A stretch of 64,000 nt of DNA. Origin: Wolfiporia cocos. Lineage: Eukaryota; Basidiomycota; Agaricomycetes; Polyporales; Phaeolaceae. The translations under genes were made by a program, and so were the position numbers. Below the pieces are notes generated by a model that saw nothing but the letters and a program-made list of their open reading frames with translations, made no database searches and had not been told where the DNA came from. Shown piece after piece: positions 45,401 through 57,274 of the stretch (position 1 is the first letter of the stretch; each line of letters starts with the position of its first letter). The DNA lies in assembly GCA_029448655.1 (NCBI GenBank), contig JACCLO010000061.1, positions 1 through 64,000 on the forward strand, read 5' to 3'.

Positions 45401-46224
45401 GACAGAGAGGGTTTACCCAAACATGGAATGGGTGGACCTCTTGAATGAGATGCTGCCCACCAGCTCCAAGTTTCGAGCAGTCTCGGGATCTATCATCATG
45501 CTGCCTTCTACTTGTACATATCGTATGAGGAGCGAAGAAGGAGCAAAGCGTAAATTGAGCTTCGACTCTGCATACTCGAATAGCGCGCTAGCTGCAGAGA
45601 GCGCGTAATACCTATTAATGTTGTTCAGTATAGTCGCAAGGTTTCGGACGCATATACCCACTTGCTGGACACCGCGACAAGAGTTGCAGGCCGCTCATCG
45701 TCATCAACTATCAGCTGGTTGACAAAGGCAAGTCCTGCGTTTACAGTTGCAACGCGAAGCATGTGCTCAGTAGTCATATTGCTCACCAGCATCATCGTTC
45801 CAGTATTTTCTCATCACTGGATCGACTGTGGCATCAAACTCTTCGATCATGCACTGCACTAGGACCGAAGTCGACGAGGCTTTCTTTCCTCCAGATGCCA
45901 TAGGTGTATCTATCAGAGATAAAAAGGTGTTTGGGACCAGAATAATGGATGGAGAATGCAGATGAAGCTGATGCAGCGTCTTGACATATGTGGGACTGTC
46001 CACGAGCTGCGGACCATCATATTGAGCGATGATTCAGTACGAGCTGACTACATGCGCACCTGGATAAGGGAAACCCTCCCGGTATCCTTGTCCAATGCAG
46101 CAAGGCCGACTTCACGTGACACTCCGCGCCCTTCCAGGACATAGCTGGCCTCGTGCCTGGATGATGCGGCGGTCTGGGGTCGGGCGGTAGCCGGACGCGA
46201 CTGGGCTGCCCAGCCGCGTGACAT
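42478..46224 (-). CDS. MSH4: MSH4, meiotic MutS homologue (many introns)
   Basis: Start ATG at 46222..46224 (MSRGWAAQSRPATARPQ). Exons follow in order: SYVLEGRGVSREVGLAALDK, TYVKTLHQLHLHSPSIILVP, YALSAASALFEYAESKLNLR and ID.ETARNLELVG (MutS connector/lever), then SEARETSTAKLAAARVAQML, ELSEQHDLPLSLVYQDTGFV with RGFVNVTAQRKRWLF (clamp). Then EIVDVIGALYKASEAVAIVD, GTLAIKAGQHPVLENVQAAG, and the ATPase: LHDALLTRLSNDDDIEKSLS, Walker B LILIDEVGRGTSPRE, FFATHFSELTTTLSRQP, RSRQSTSNFGMTFQYR, and a C-terminal helix region ending MQVLRDTM. Introns have GT..AG ends. MSH4 with MSH5 stabilises crossover intermediates in meiosis. The lack of an N-terminal mismatch-binding domain is normal for MSH4. Oddity: the Walker A exon junction (about 43660-43850) does not splice to the usual NMSGKST. 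Confidence 0.88.
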
Positions 46225-46498
46225 CGCCGTAGCGGGGTGGGATGAGGCAGGGCGTGCAAAGCCAGGAAAATATGGGACGAGCGTAGCGATCCAGCGAAAA
46301 GGAAAAGGCGCGAGACCGAGGGCGACGACAAATGACGGCGGGTTTGAGTCCCCGCATGCGATCGATCGACGAGCGGTGCCGAATCTCGGGACATCCTAAT
46401 AAGGGATCTCAATTGTGCGTACAGGGCAGGTCTGAAACGAATACAATACGAGACTCGAGCAACGGGAGGACGTACAGGATTGTGAAAGTTAGTTACAT
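46225..46498. promoter_or_regulatory. Short divergent intergenic region between MSH4 and the next gene
   Basis: About 270 bp separate the MSH4 start (minus) from the first plausible plus-strand coding exon near 46499-46560. Such spacing suggests a shared bidirectional promoter, inferred from layout only. No TATA box or known element was identified. Confidence 0.35.
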
Positions 46499-48602
46499 GT
46501 GTTATCACGCCCACACCGTCCGCCCTATGCCTTAATTACTGCGTCTGTGTCCATCTTGTCTTCATCCCGCCGCGGTGACAGCGTTGCGGTGCTCGCTCCT
46601 CTCGACGTGGTCCCGCTGAACACGAAGCAGCACGCGGCGCTATCGGGCTGGGACACGCTCCGTGGCCCACGGCGCGTGCTCTACGCCTTGCAGTCAGGTG
46701 TCCTGCGTCCCGTTTGCCGCGATCGGTCCCGCATATATAGTAACTCTTCATATGCACTCGCACTCACCCCCTGGAAGCATCCCTCGCACACGTAGTCTCG
46801 CCGACCGTCACGACGCTGCCCGCGATACACCTCTCCACGTCCTTCCCCTGCGCCCGGGCGCCACACGACGCAAACGGGCAGGCAGACTGGGAGGAGGACG
46901 TATCTGCGCTCTTTCAGTAGGCTGGAATGGCATGCCTACACGCACAGCGGTGAGCTGCGCCATCTCCCTTTCACACGCCGATCTCACCTCACTCACTCGG
47001 CCGCGGCAGGCCGCACGCTGGCGACGCTACCGACCCTTACGTTGCCGTCTACGCGCCGCCCGCGCCGGCGTCCGTCGCAGACGCGGTGCACGTCCGGTGG
47101 ACCGGCCTCCTCCACACGCCGTTTGTGACTGACGTCGCGACCGCGCTCATGTTCATCCCCTTCCCTTCCAATCCCTGCCCTCTCATAGCGGCTCGGTGCT
47201 GATTTATTGATATGGTAACTCCGGGCGCCGGGCGCCGGCCACACTTGCTGCTGTGACCGTGCACGGCGTCCCGACTGTGCCTGCGGCGTATGTTCATGCT
47301 GATACTAAGAGGACGGTGCCGCTCGCGCCGTGGGCGGGGTCAGAGGACACGTGATGCTTGCTCCTTGGGAGGAACGAGGAGGGCCGGGAGGAGGAGGACG
47401 TGTGGACGCTGGCGGAGACTAGTGTGGGAAAATGGGACGAGCTGGTGGGTGGGTGATCGAATCCTCCTCCGAACCCCGGCCATAGGTTTCGACACTGATC
47501 GCAATATTGGTCTCCCACTCGAAGCTCAAGCGCTCACTATCCTCGCCAATCGAGACGTCATCCTCGAAGACTTCGAGCAGGTGCGGCACTATTTCACGAC
47601 GCCCCAGCTTCGCAGGTACCTCCTCTTCGATCAAATGCTTCGCGCCGGTCCGATCGACCTCGGGGAGTTCGCGCTGCCGGGTGGCTACGAAGCTTTACGG
47701 TCGCTATGGGCAGAGGATCTACGGTGCCCTCACCAGTTCTCGGAGTATGACTCCACTGCCAACACGACGATCGTTCACGGGCAGCCACTTCCCCCTGGGT
47801 TCTTCGATCCGCCGACTACCCCTCACGCCGAGGACAGGGACGCACTCACACCAGTGCAGATCGCTACGTGTGCCGGGCCAGCTGTGTTGATTTCTTTTGC
47901 ACACTCGTCTCGTTGCTGTCAGAGCTGAAAATAACAACGATTCTCGGAGACCGGCTCGACCCTTCGAGCATCAAGGCTGGTAAGACAACTCCAGGCTCCG
48001 ACGGCAAAGAAGAGCGTGTTGTTCGAACACTTGGCAGGCGCGAGATCAGCGCCGAGCTCATTGTACGCATCCTCACTTTTTTGAGAATCAGCATCATGTA
48101 CTCATGCTATTTTAAGCTACTTTGCACTGGTCAGAAATCTATTACCGATCTTGTCGCACGGGCAATTTCAGATGCAGTTATACTCGATGGATCGAAGAAA
48201 GACTCATACGTGTCAAGCGAACAATGCAGGTCGCTGTCCCAAGTAATCCCGCTGCGCCCGACATGCTAGTAGATTCTGCCACGGAGGGTGGTGATGAACA
48301 TTTGCACGTACCACATCCGCACTTATTCGCTAGGGATCAAGCAGACTCGTCAAACGACGACTTCGAGCAATTTACGCCTGGCCCTCCGATGATCAAGACT
48401 ACGCTCTGTCTCGTGAGCAACCCCCCCTCCCTCCTTTCCTAGTTGCTGTTTGGTGCCTCATAAGACTTCATTTATAGACTAAACAGCTATATGAGGTTGA
48501 CGGAGAAGTGGGCGCGAAGATGGATGGGATGCCGGACTTGGAGGCGCATCGGATGTGGCAGTTCTATGGCGTTGAGACCGACGGAGACAAGATGTATGAG
48601 TG
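46499..48602 (+). CDS. Unrecognised multi-exon host gene
   Basis: Plus-strand coding-quality pieces: GDSVAVLAPLDVVPLNTKQH (46577 on), VHVRWTGLLHTPFVTDVATA (about 47088), VTVHGVPTVPAAYVHADTKR (47255), then EAQALTILANRDVILEDFEQ, LRRYLLFDQMLRAGPIDLGE, RTLGRREISAELIVRIL, EERLIRVKRTMQVAVPSNPA, and a last exon KQLYEVDGEVGAKMDGMPDL ending at TGA 48600..48602. Introns with GT..AG are plausible between pieces. An in-frame TGA near 47352 breaks one piece unless it is intronic. Two genes could be present. The basic EISAELIVRIL region faintly recalls replication-regulator (Sld3-type) helices, too weak for a call. Confidence 0.5.
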
Positions 48603-48973
48603 ATTGGCTCTCGTATGCATTGTTCGGACATTCTTGTCACTCTACGCCAGCTTTGGTTATGCTTCTTTCTTGTCTTGTACCATTATCGCATACCTCGCCC
48701 TGAAGACAAACGAGCGGCAAGGGTGGCTACTTTCTGCTAATGAGAAATATCATATACCATACATATACCAGCTATGTTTGAAGCGTCCGCAGAAGCACAA
48801 GCTTGTATTCTGGACAACGTCGGCTCGAATCGGCGTCTTAATTCAGAGATGTCTAGTAGCGCGTGCGTTGCGTCGCGTCACGTATTTGTGATGGATGTGA
48901 CACTACGCGTTTCCGCGTCGCGCCTTGTTCTTGACAGCCATACTAGTTACTCCTTGTACACCCACCACTTGAA
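48603..48973. other. Intergenic region
   Basis: About 370 bp between two plus-strand genes. A 95-aa frame across it has no motif. Contains the likely terminator of the upstream gene and promoter of the next; no specific element is identifiable. Confidence 0.4.
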
Positions 48974-51900
48974 ATGTCTGCCTCCGATTCTCCTTTCAAA
49001 TTGCTGCAGCAGACTATCTCAAAATCTCGCGCCAAGAATAGCAAAAGTCTAGCAGAGGCCCTCGAGAAGGTGTCCTCCCACCTCGTCTTACTCGTAAGGC
49101 AGCTATTTGGGGCTCAGTGGATGTCTGTTCATCATCATATAGAATTTATCCACGATATCCGAGCAAGCATCCAAAGTGTTATCTCAGTGTCTGCGCAGGC
49201 CCCTTCTTCCCATATACTCTGCTTTTCCGCAGCCTGCCCTTGAAGCCGCTGCCGCGATTTTCTACAAGGTCTATCACGAGAAGGTTCTCCCAACTCTTAG
49301 AAAGCAGCAGAATGAGCAACAGGGGTTATGGGAAGGAGTGCTCAACTCTCTCTTGTCCGGTGTTCTCGTATGCTTTAGTTCGATGTTTACGCTTTGTCCG
49401 GGAAGCTGACTATGTCCAGGATTTTCTCGATGAAAGTGAAAACGGTAATCTCCATCCCCATTCCCTTCTTCAGATGGGCTCATGGGTGCGCTAGACAAAG
49501 GCAAAAGTAGCAAAGCAAAGGACGTCATAGCAGCCACGCTTTTTCCCAATCTATGCGACATATGTTTCTCACCAACTGCTCCGATGATAAGTACTGGTTT
49601 ACGATGCACTGTACGGTCTCTTACACCTTTATTTATGCGCCAAACTTACACTCATTTCGACATTACCAGGCATATACTCTTCTCGCCGATTCTGCTGCGA
49701 TGCATCACGCCAATCAACACACGCTTCGTGACGACCAAATCCTTGGAGGGTGAGCCTGATTCCATTTTACCTTACTATGCCGCATACCATTTCTTGTGCG
49801 TAGTCGTCGCCTCGGAGCCACCATCTGGCGCACCAAAGGTAAGCTCTCTCGAAGCAGCGTCATGTCAGATTCCGATACCATGATCCAGATTTCCTTCCTC
49901 TGGAGAGCTTGTTGACGCTATTTGCGCGTCTATTGCCTTCAACGAAGGGGGCTGCCTCCGGTCGCGCAAACCGTACTGCATTCATCCAGTCTGTGTTCAG
50001 CAAGTCGTCTCCCCCGGAAACCACCAGCATCGGACAAAAAGGTCACGGGGCTGCTTGAGAACGTGCCCTCGGAGGACTGGGACGTGACCTCACGGAAGAT
50101 TGCCGAAGCACTGGCTGCTGGCGACCGGACTTTGTGAGTAACTTAAGCTGCCGTATTATCACGCTGACCGGCGCCATATAGCCCGCAGCCTTTTGCGATA
50201 GAAGAAGTCTGTGCCTGTGGGCAAACACAACGATGCGATAGGCTATATGTCGATCCCAAGGCAATACTCGTGAACATGCTCATAGAAGTGTGCCTTTTGA
50301 CCTTATTCGATGTCCGTCATACGGCGAGCTGATTATATGTTCATACATCGATACAGGATAACCAATATGAATCCCTGACAATCTCATACACTTCCATACA
50401 CAAAATAGATATCCTGCGCGAGCGTTCTGGCGAGGAGAGGGTCGGCGCGCAGGTGCAAATTGTCATGTGCAGTCCTCCTATTCTCGGAGGAGAACCGATA
50501 ACCTCTGGCATAGACGAAAGCGGCCCAGTTGTAACGTTTACTCTTACGAGCGGCGATCTGGACAGATTCGCAAATGCGTTGCGCGACAGAGGTCAAGTAA
50601 GAAAGCGTAGCTTATACTTTCTATCTGGTTTGCGAGTGCTGACACGGTATCGTAATGCAGGGACAGAAGTATAGAGAGATACTCCCACCGAAGCTATCAC
50701 TAGCGACGTCGCCACTGGTTTTAGATTTTGACACCCAGGGCAAGCCGATGAAACAACTAAGCCAATCCGAGGTGCGCTAAATTGATCGCATTCTTCCATG
50801 ACTGATCTCCACTCACTAGAGGATTGAGAAAGTCCAACAATGTGAGTATCACACAATCCATAGCATCCGCGCTCATCAACACTGTCAACTTTCCGCTAGT
50901 CTACAATACCAACCAAAGCAGTGACGAACTCAGCTGCGGATCAGACCTTGATAACGCGACTAGTTCGAGATCTTCTGCTATCGACGAACGTCAGTCTATG
51001 AAATCTACGCCCCATATGCGTTCGAAAAATGTCCGAAGAGAAGCCTTTGGCGCAAGCGATGAGGAACTATGTGATCCATCTGACGTCGACTCGGTTCTGC
51101 TGGCCCCGCCTCAACGTAGGCAACGGTCGGAAGGCCCTAGAGTAATCTCCACTAGGTCAGCCAAATCGTCCGAATCCCGACTTGCCGGGAAAACCCGCAA
51201 GTCGACCAATAACTCTGTTGCCGCCAAGGCCTACAAGAGAAAGCGAGATTCTACTGAGTGCAGCGAAGACGGTCCTAACTCAGATAAGCTGGCAGAGGAC
51301 GCTGTTGCCAATAAACGATCCAAGACTTCCCCGACAGGTCGTAGCGCTCTTTGCACACCAGATCCTCCAGAGCGCACGGAATCTCAGGTGCTTCAGCCTC
51401 GTTCTACAGCGGCGACTAGGGCAACCAACAGATATCACGGCGAAAAGGAGAAAATATGTTCTCCTACCTCATGCTCCCACATGATTGACTATGGTGCTCT
51501 ACCCGAATCCGATCCATTTTCGTCTACTCGGAACACGTTGTCTCCTCTCACAGCTTTGTTTGCTCGTCGCAAGAAGGCCGACAATAAGCCTGCCCTGGAA
51601 AGCAAAGCCCCTCAGTCGAGCACGACCAAAGGTAGACCTCATAAAGCAAAGCTCTGGAAGACAAAACCGTCTCCGCCGGGCCCTATCATCTACCAGGGAG
51701 CCTCGGACGACGATCCGTTATGTGACAGGCATGAGCTATCTGACACGTTCGTCGAGGACGAACCTGTCGAAGAGACTAAGGAAAATCAATCGGAAGTAAA
51801 AATCAAGACACACGCAAAGCATGTGGTCCCTGCTCTCGCAGCCAGTGCTTCGACAACGGACAAAAGGGTATGTTTGTTCTCTTGCGTTCTCGTGATTGAT

Positions 51901-53358
51901 GAGAAAGCCATATCATGGTCGTGGACTACAGAGGGTCGAAATGTCGAACCCTGCCTTGCAAGAGAAAGCTCACCCATTGTCAGGTTCTACCAACATTGCT
52001 AAGGCGCGTGTACCGTGACACTTTCTACGCCATACGCTAATACTAAAACAGTCCACAAGCAAAAAGAGAAAGATTGCGCCATGGGCCAACCTCACTTCTG
52101 AAGCCCCTCACAGATCTGCGACTGTAGACAACAGTACGAGCGGAGTTCCTGGTGTTCACCATGAAGAAACCATACAGCCTACACTGAATACTTTGGGATG
52201 CACATCTCTGTCCAAGAAGTCTATGTCATCATCCGCATCTGAAAGCCTCTTGACGGGATCTGGTAATGTTCATACAGGGCCTCTGCCTGAGGAGCCAGCC
52301 ACCGCTGAAGATTCTATGTCAGACATCTCCGAAGTTGCCAACAAGGCGATACATGCGACCATAGCAGATTCCATGCTCGGAACGAATACCACACCAAGAT
52401 CCGATCGTATACATTCTCCTGCTCCTCTCGTCATTCCCTCTCCGGAAAAGCTTGAGCAAACTGATTTTGAGTTGACGGAGGTAACATCTACCCCAATTGG
52501 CAAGGTTGTTGAGGTCGATGATTGTGCAGGAGACTCTGTCTCCACGAGAAAGACCCATCCTAGACATTCCGTTACCTTCGCGCCAGTCGTGGAAGAATGC
52601 GAACCGTTGCCGGAGTTGAACTTTGAGATTGGTTCTCGGAGTCAGCCCACATCGCTGAGCCCATACAAGCGAGAGAGGGCTACTGGTAAACTTATCCATA
52701 GATACAACGGCGCACTTCTGACTTTTGTTGTTAGTGTCACTGGGACTGCTGCTGCAGGATATTGAACACGAGCCTTTCATAGGGCGACGTGAACGTGGCT
52801 CATTCCGGAAAACAAATATAACGGGTGCTGGGAACCGCTCGCGGTGCAAGGAAGCCACTGCAAATGTCCAAGACATCGAAGATGTTCTGCGGGAGTTGCA
52901 TCAGGTGCCGTAGAAGCTGCTAAGGATATTGCGGTATGCTGAGTATGTGCTCGACCCTCGCAGGCTATTTTCGGCAAGATCACGGATCGCTTTGACAGCG
53001 TACGTGAAGAAGTGCACATTGATCGGAGTGCAATCCTCCGGGAGGCAGCGCAGGATCCTATGCACATGCGTGCGGATAGGTGTGTGCTGACTGCCCATAC
53101 ATACTTCGCATTCTTGCGGACCTGCTGATCCCTGTGAACGGCCACTGCAGTGTCGCCCACTTCAACCGCCTTATCGACCTCGAGGCCGAATATGCGTCCT
53201 CTGGGCGTGCTGTCATTGACAGTTTGGAAGAGTTGCTTCGCGCAAATGAAGGGATATGCTGCAAAATAGAAGAGACGATAAAGAGCATCGATCGTACAAC
53301 ACTCGTTGGAAGGATGCCGGTGGTCCTAGTGGAAATTCCCGCGAGCCTGAGACAGTGA
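48974..53358 (+). CDS. Multi-exon gene with Red1/SYCP2-like architecture (candidate meiotic axis protein)
   Basis: Start MSASDSPFKLLQQTISKSRA. Exons joined at GT..AG introns give a helical N-terminal half (LSTISEQASKVLSQCLRRPL, PQPALEAAAAIFYKVYHEKV, DFLPLESLLTLFARLLPSTK). A beta-rich middle follows (CDRLYVDPKAILVNMLIE, TSIHKIDILRERSGEERVGA, VVTFTLTSGDLDRFANALRD) that reads like a PH-like domain, then a roughly 550-residue Ser/Lys/Pro-rich disordered region (50920..52700), then a coiled-coil C-terminus (DRFDSVREEVHIDRSAILRE, VIDSLEELLRANEGICCKIE), stop at 53356..53358. This order (helical repeats, PH-like, disorder, coiled coil) matches Red1/SYCP2/ASY3 axis proteins. That is inference from layout, not motif identity. 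One apparent frameshift lies at about 49990-50040. Three kilobases from MSH4. Confidence 0.6.
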
Positions 53359-54609
53359 AAGGAATACAACCATGTTATAGTAGAGAACGCGGTGAGTTCG
53401 CTCGATATCACAAACGCTCTAGTACAAATCATTGCATGTTGATCATCACATGCAGCTGTAGCATGAAACAGGAAACAAGACACAGCTGTATACAAGCGAT
53501 CGGTCCACGCACGCCTCAGAAGGGATAGTGTTAGTTTACATGACCATTGCAAGCGGAAGGTGATATGTGCAATGCATGTAACTCTCACCTAACTACCGTC
53601 ATCCGGCATTCGATACTCAAATAACTTGTTGTTCTAACAATGGTATGCCAATAACCCCGTGCAAAACCACCTAGCATTCCAACGCAGCATGAGGAAGCTA
53701 AAGTATTCGCCGTGACACCTCGCTACCCAGCTTCCTTTGTTCATACCGTCTCGATACAGAGCACCTTGTGTTATGCATCCATCGGGCTCATCTCGACCAC
53801 TGTTGGGGCGCGGCCACTCCTCGCCGGTGTGGCACCCTTCTCTTCCCATCCCGCGCGCCACACTATCTTCCATTTTCCACACTCTCGTTGAATGGTTACT
53901 TCTTCCATCATTGCCGAACACGCTCTCTGACACCCGTAACATAAGTTTATATCCAATGACGGCGACAGCCTGAGACATTGTTTCACGGCATTGCGGCGGG
54001 TCTCTTGGCACGGAAAGATTAGGTTTACTTCTCAATAAAATCGGCTATGAGCACAGCTGTGCACGCATCAAAGCACGCATTGGTGAGCCGATTTGCTATC
54101 GACCTCCGCCATTATGTGGGCTGGAACTGCATCAGAATGGTGCCTGTGCGCAGCACACATGAAAGCGTGAAGGGGACTTGCTAGGTGCACCATTCACGAA
54201 GGGTTCACGAGCCTAGACGATCATTGCGAGATGAACGGGCGTGGTGTCTCACTGTGCCTTGCGAACAAGTGCCTCGCTAGTGCAGATGCATTTGGGTGAC
54301 GGGGATCGCGAGATGAACGGACTTCTCACTCTGAGTGCGAGTGAGAGTCGACTTCGTGATCGCGTACTAGCTTGCCGTGAATTGGAAGGGATTAATATGG
54401 ATCGTAAACGCCCAGCGCCACCGATGCCGCGAGTCGGCACACTGGTTTGTCAGCATGGGACCCTGGACACCATGCATATATGGTCACCGGAGCACTGGTT
54501 GCCGTCCAGTGCAGCGTGGTGACTCTTGCTTACTGATAGGTAGACTCGCATCTCTCCTATTGACTGCCACCACCACAGCCCTCCCCCTCCCAAGCCCAAG
54601 CACGGTGTC
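53359..54609. other. No gene identified
   Basis: About 1.25 kb. A 133-aa minus frame (53634..54035) and several shorter frames overlap on both strands with no motif. The 54.1-54.4 kb part contains the imperfect repeat GAGATGAACGG (54228 and 54309). Confidence 0.4.
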
Positions 54610-57274
54610 ATGTCATCGGGTTTGAAACGTCCCAGTGACACCCCATCATCACCACGCAAGAAGCCGCGTCCTCAATACAAAACTCTAAAGAGCTTAGTCG
54701 AGGAGGCAGCCAAAAAGGTCAACCGCTTGATTGAACATGTAAAAAAAGAGATATTGCCGCTTCTGCAGGAGGAGGGTCTTGGTACAGTTGGTGCTAAGCT
54801 CGCTATGAGTATTATGGGACTTGTGGTCAGTGCAGCTTCTGCTCCTGGAGAGAAGGAGTTGGGTGAAATGCAGTACTTGGAAGTACATATCAACATCCCA
54901 GATGATTACCCAGATATGGCAAGTAGGCTTGCTATCTATTCCTGACGTCCCTAGTCCCAAGCTGACATGCACTCAAAAGAGTTACAACTGAATGATTTGA
55001 ATACACAATATGCGAACCTTGCCTTTTATTTCAGGGTACTGCTCAACTCCCTCCCTGCACCATCAGAATTTGCCAAGACGGACGTGTGGGCAGACGTACA
55101 AAGAACCCGCGCAGCCATCTTATGTATGCGTCCCGTTGAAAAGAGCGGTGTGCCGATGCACGCTCCACGATGTCTTTCGTCTTTTCCGAATTCGACTTGG
55201 CACAGACCTTTCTTCAGCCACCGATGACCCTATCGCGGTTGCCTCCATCCGTGCTGCCGCCTTATTGTGCAACGAGATGGGAAACCCGTTCGACGATGAG
55301 AACGCACGCACAGCGAAATTTAACGAATGTGTTCAAGGACTGCTCCCTAACTTTAGGCTCAACCACAAATTTTTTCCCAAACTCGACCGTGCCGTATGCA
55401 AACCGGATGCAACGTTGTTCATGGACGAGGAGGAGATCTTCCCAGTTTGCCTGCGTGAGGACAAGCGTGAGGCGGGCGAAACTGACACAGACTAGACTGT
55501 GGGACTCACACTATAACCTTATAGACGACTTGAAGATGTTGCAGAAGGTTGGTGAGGAGGCTAGTGGGCGCAAGCAGAGATGGTATGTAACTGTGCGAAT
55601 GCAGAGAACAAATCTAAGGCTTATCCGCAGTGATAGCCCTACTTATATACATGTTTTGTTTGGTTACCGGTAAGGGAGCCAAACATGAAGGTGGTCTGTG
55701 CGCAGACATAACTAATATGGTTTAGTCGTAAACTACCATAGACCATGTGCGCCGGTAATGGCCGCACCAGTAAGATCGTTTGTTTGGACCGTAGGTCCAT
55801 GTTGTGGAAGTGGCTGTAGCTACGTTAGTAAGCCATGCATGTGATTATTATATTCCGGGATCGGGATATGAGTAATCGTAAGGTCATTGGCATGTGATAA
55901 CGAGCGGGCCGCTTATCCAATTGTACTGACATAGCCCGGTATCGGGATATGAGTAAGGCGCGTGACACCGGAGGTTAGTCCGCTGAGTCATTGACGCGTA
56001 CAAGCGTGTTATGTACGTGTTGTTATGACAAGTGGACGTATACCGCGTTGTGTACGTGTTGTTTGGTTGCGTGTACGTGTAGACGGGCGCTTAGCAGCGT
56101 AAATGTCTACAAGGTTGTAGAAATACCAGATAAATAGGTAAAAATACGGGAAAAATAGTGGCATGTCCCAAATCTGTGACAGAAACTGGCTATGACGTCT
56201 ACATGCAAGTGGCGCACGACTACTCGATTGTGGTCAAAACTCTTCGATGTGCATGAAGGCGGGTGCACCAATGTTTCTCCCATGCTTGTTGGGTATGTAC
56301 TTTGAACCAAACATACATGTTCTTGGGCGCCCTTATGATTATCACACAGGACCCCATCTGTCCATGCAGGGCGGTTTTTATGATGGAGAGGATTACATAG
56401 TGGAACCACTAAGTGCAATGTATTGTATGCTACCAGACGTCACCAAAGAGCGACAGAATCAGCTCGCACGGTTGCTGTATGCGCTCGCTAAAGGAGTAGA
56501 GGAGCTGAAGGAGTACGTTGCCCAACACAATAATGCCACTGTGGGATCAGGTTAATGTCGTCCTACAGGCTGGCTTCATCAACCGCTGAACCACCCTCAT
56601 TCCCTTGTGGCACCCCTCAAATCTACTCATCCTGCACGCTGTATGCCGACACCGCTGCCGACACCGCTGCCGACAAACCAAGCACTGGGACCCTCACATT
56701 CAAGAAGCCTCTTGTCGTCGATCTCAACAACCGAGTGCTGTTCACAGCAACGTTGTCGACGACCTCTGCACGGGAGAAGTTGCCGGAGCAGACACCTGTG
56801 GTTGTCAAGCTTGTCAGCGGTTCCTATGGCGAAGACATACATCGACTTCTGGCGAAGGAAGGCCTCGTGCCTACCCTCCATGGGTGTGTCTGCTTGGAAG
56901 GTGCTCCTGTTGCCTACATCATGGACCACTTGGATGGGGATTGGAAGCGCTTACACGACCTCTTACGTGATTTAACCCCTCTGTGCCGTAAGGCTATACG
57001 GGAATCATTGGAGAATGTTCTGAAATTGCTCAAGAAAAAGGGCTTCGTACACGGCGACCTTAGGTCGAGCAATATCATGGCGCGGATCGTTGACGAAGAA
57101 AAAGCGGAGATCAAGGTTGTCGACTTTGATTGGGCGGGCAAAGCCAGTCAGGTATTCTACCCTGCGATGCGCAACGAGTCCATCGGTTGGCCTGGTCGGC
57201 CCTGTGGTCCAATTGAAGCTGAGGATGACCGCGAACTGCTTGATTCGTGGTGGCCACGAGAAACCCATGTCTGA
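54610..57274 (+). pseudogene. PD-(D/E)XK nuclease-like + kinase-like protein gene, split by a solo LTR
   Basis: N-terminus MSSGLKRPSDTPSSPRKKPR (basic, NLS-like), then helices and an intron with donor GTAGGC near 54920. The next part has TLHDVFRLFRIRLGTD, EMGNPFDDENARTAKFNECV, KFFPKLDRAVCKPDATLFMD and IFPVCLREDKREAGE. The Asp, E-x-K (REDK) and later Gln (VYMQVAHDY) fit a PD-(D/E)XK core. The LTR 55483..56181 lies inside GE|TGYDVYMQ. After it come GGFYDGEDYIVEPLSAM, QLARLLYALAKGVEELKEYV, then a kinase-like half: VVVKLVSGSYGEDIHRLLAK, FVHGDLRSSNIMARIV (HxDxxxxN) and VVDFDWAGKASQ (DFD). Stop at 57274. Frameshifts near 56245 and 56553 add to the disruption. Related REase-kinase genes are common in agaricomycetes and resemble Crinkler-type proteins. 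Confidence 0.65.
55483..56181 (-). mobile_element. Solo LTR, 699 bp, TSD GAAAC, inside the REase-kinase gene
   Basis: Minus strand runs TGTCACAGATTTGGGACA ... CTAGTCTGTGTCA, with GAAAC at 55478..55482 and 56182..56186. TATA ACATGTATATAAGTAGG (minus, about 55640). Same family as 5475..5852. Removing it with one GAAAC restores the GETGYDVYM frame, so the insertion postdates an otherwise coding-quality exon. Confidence 0.9.
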
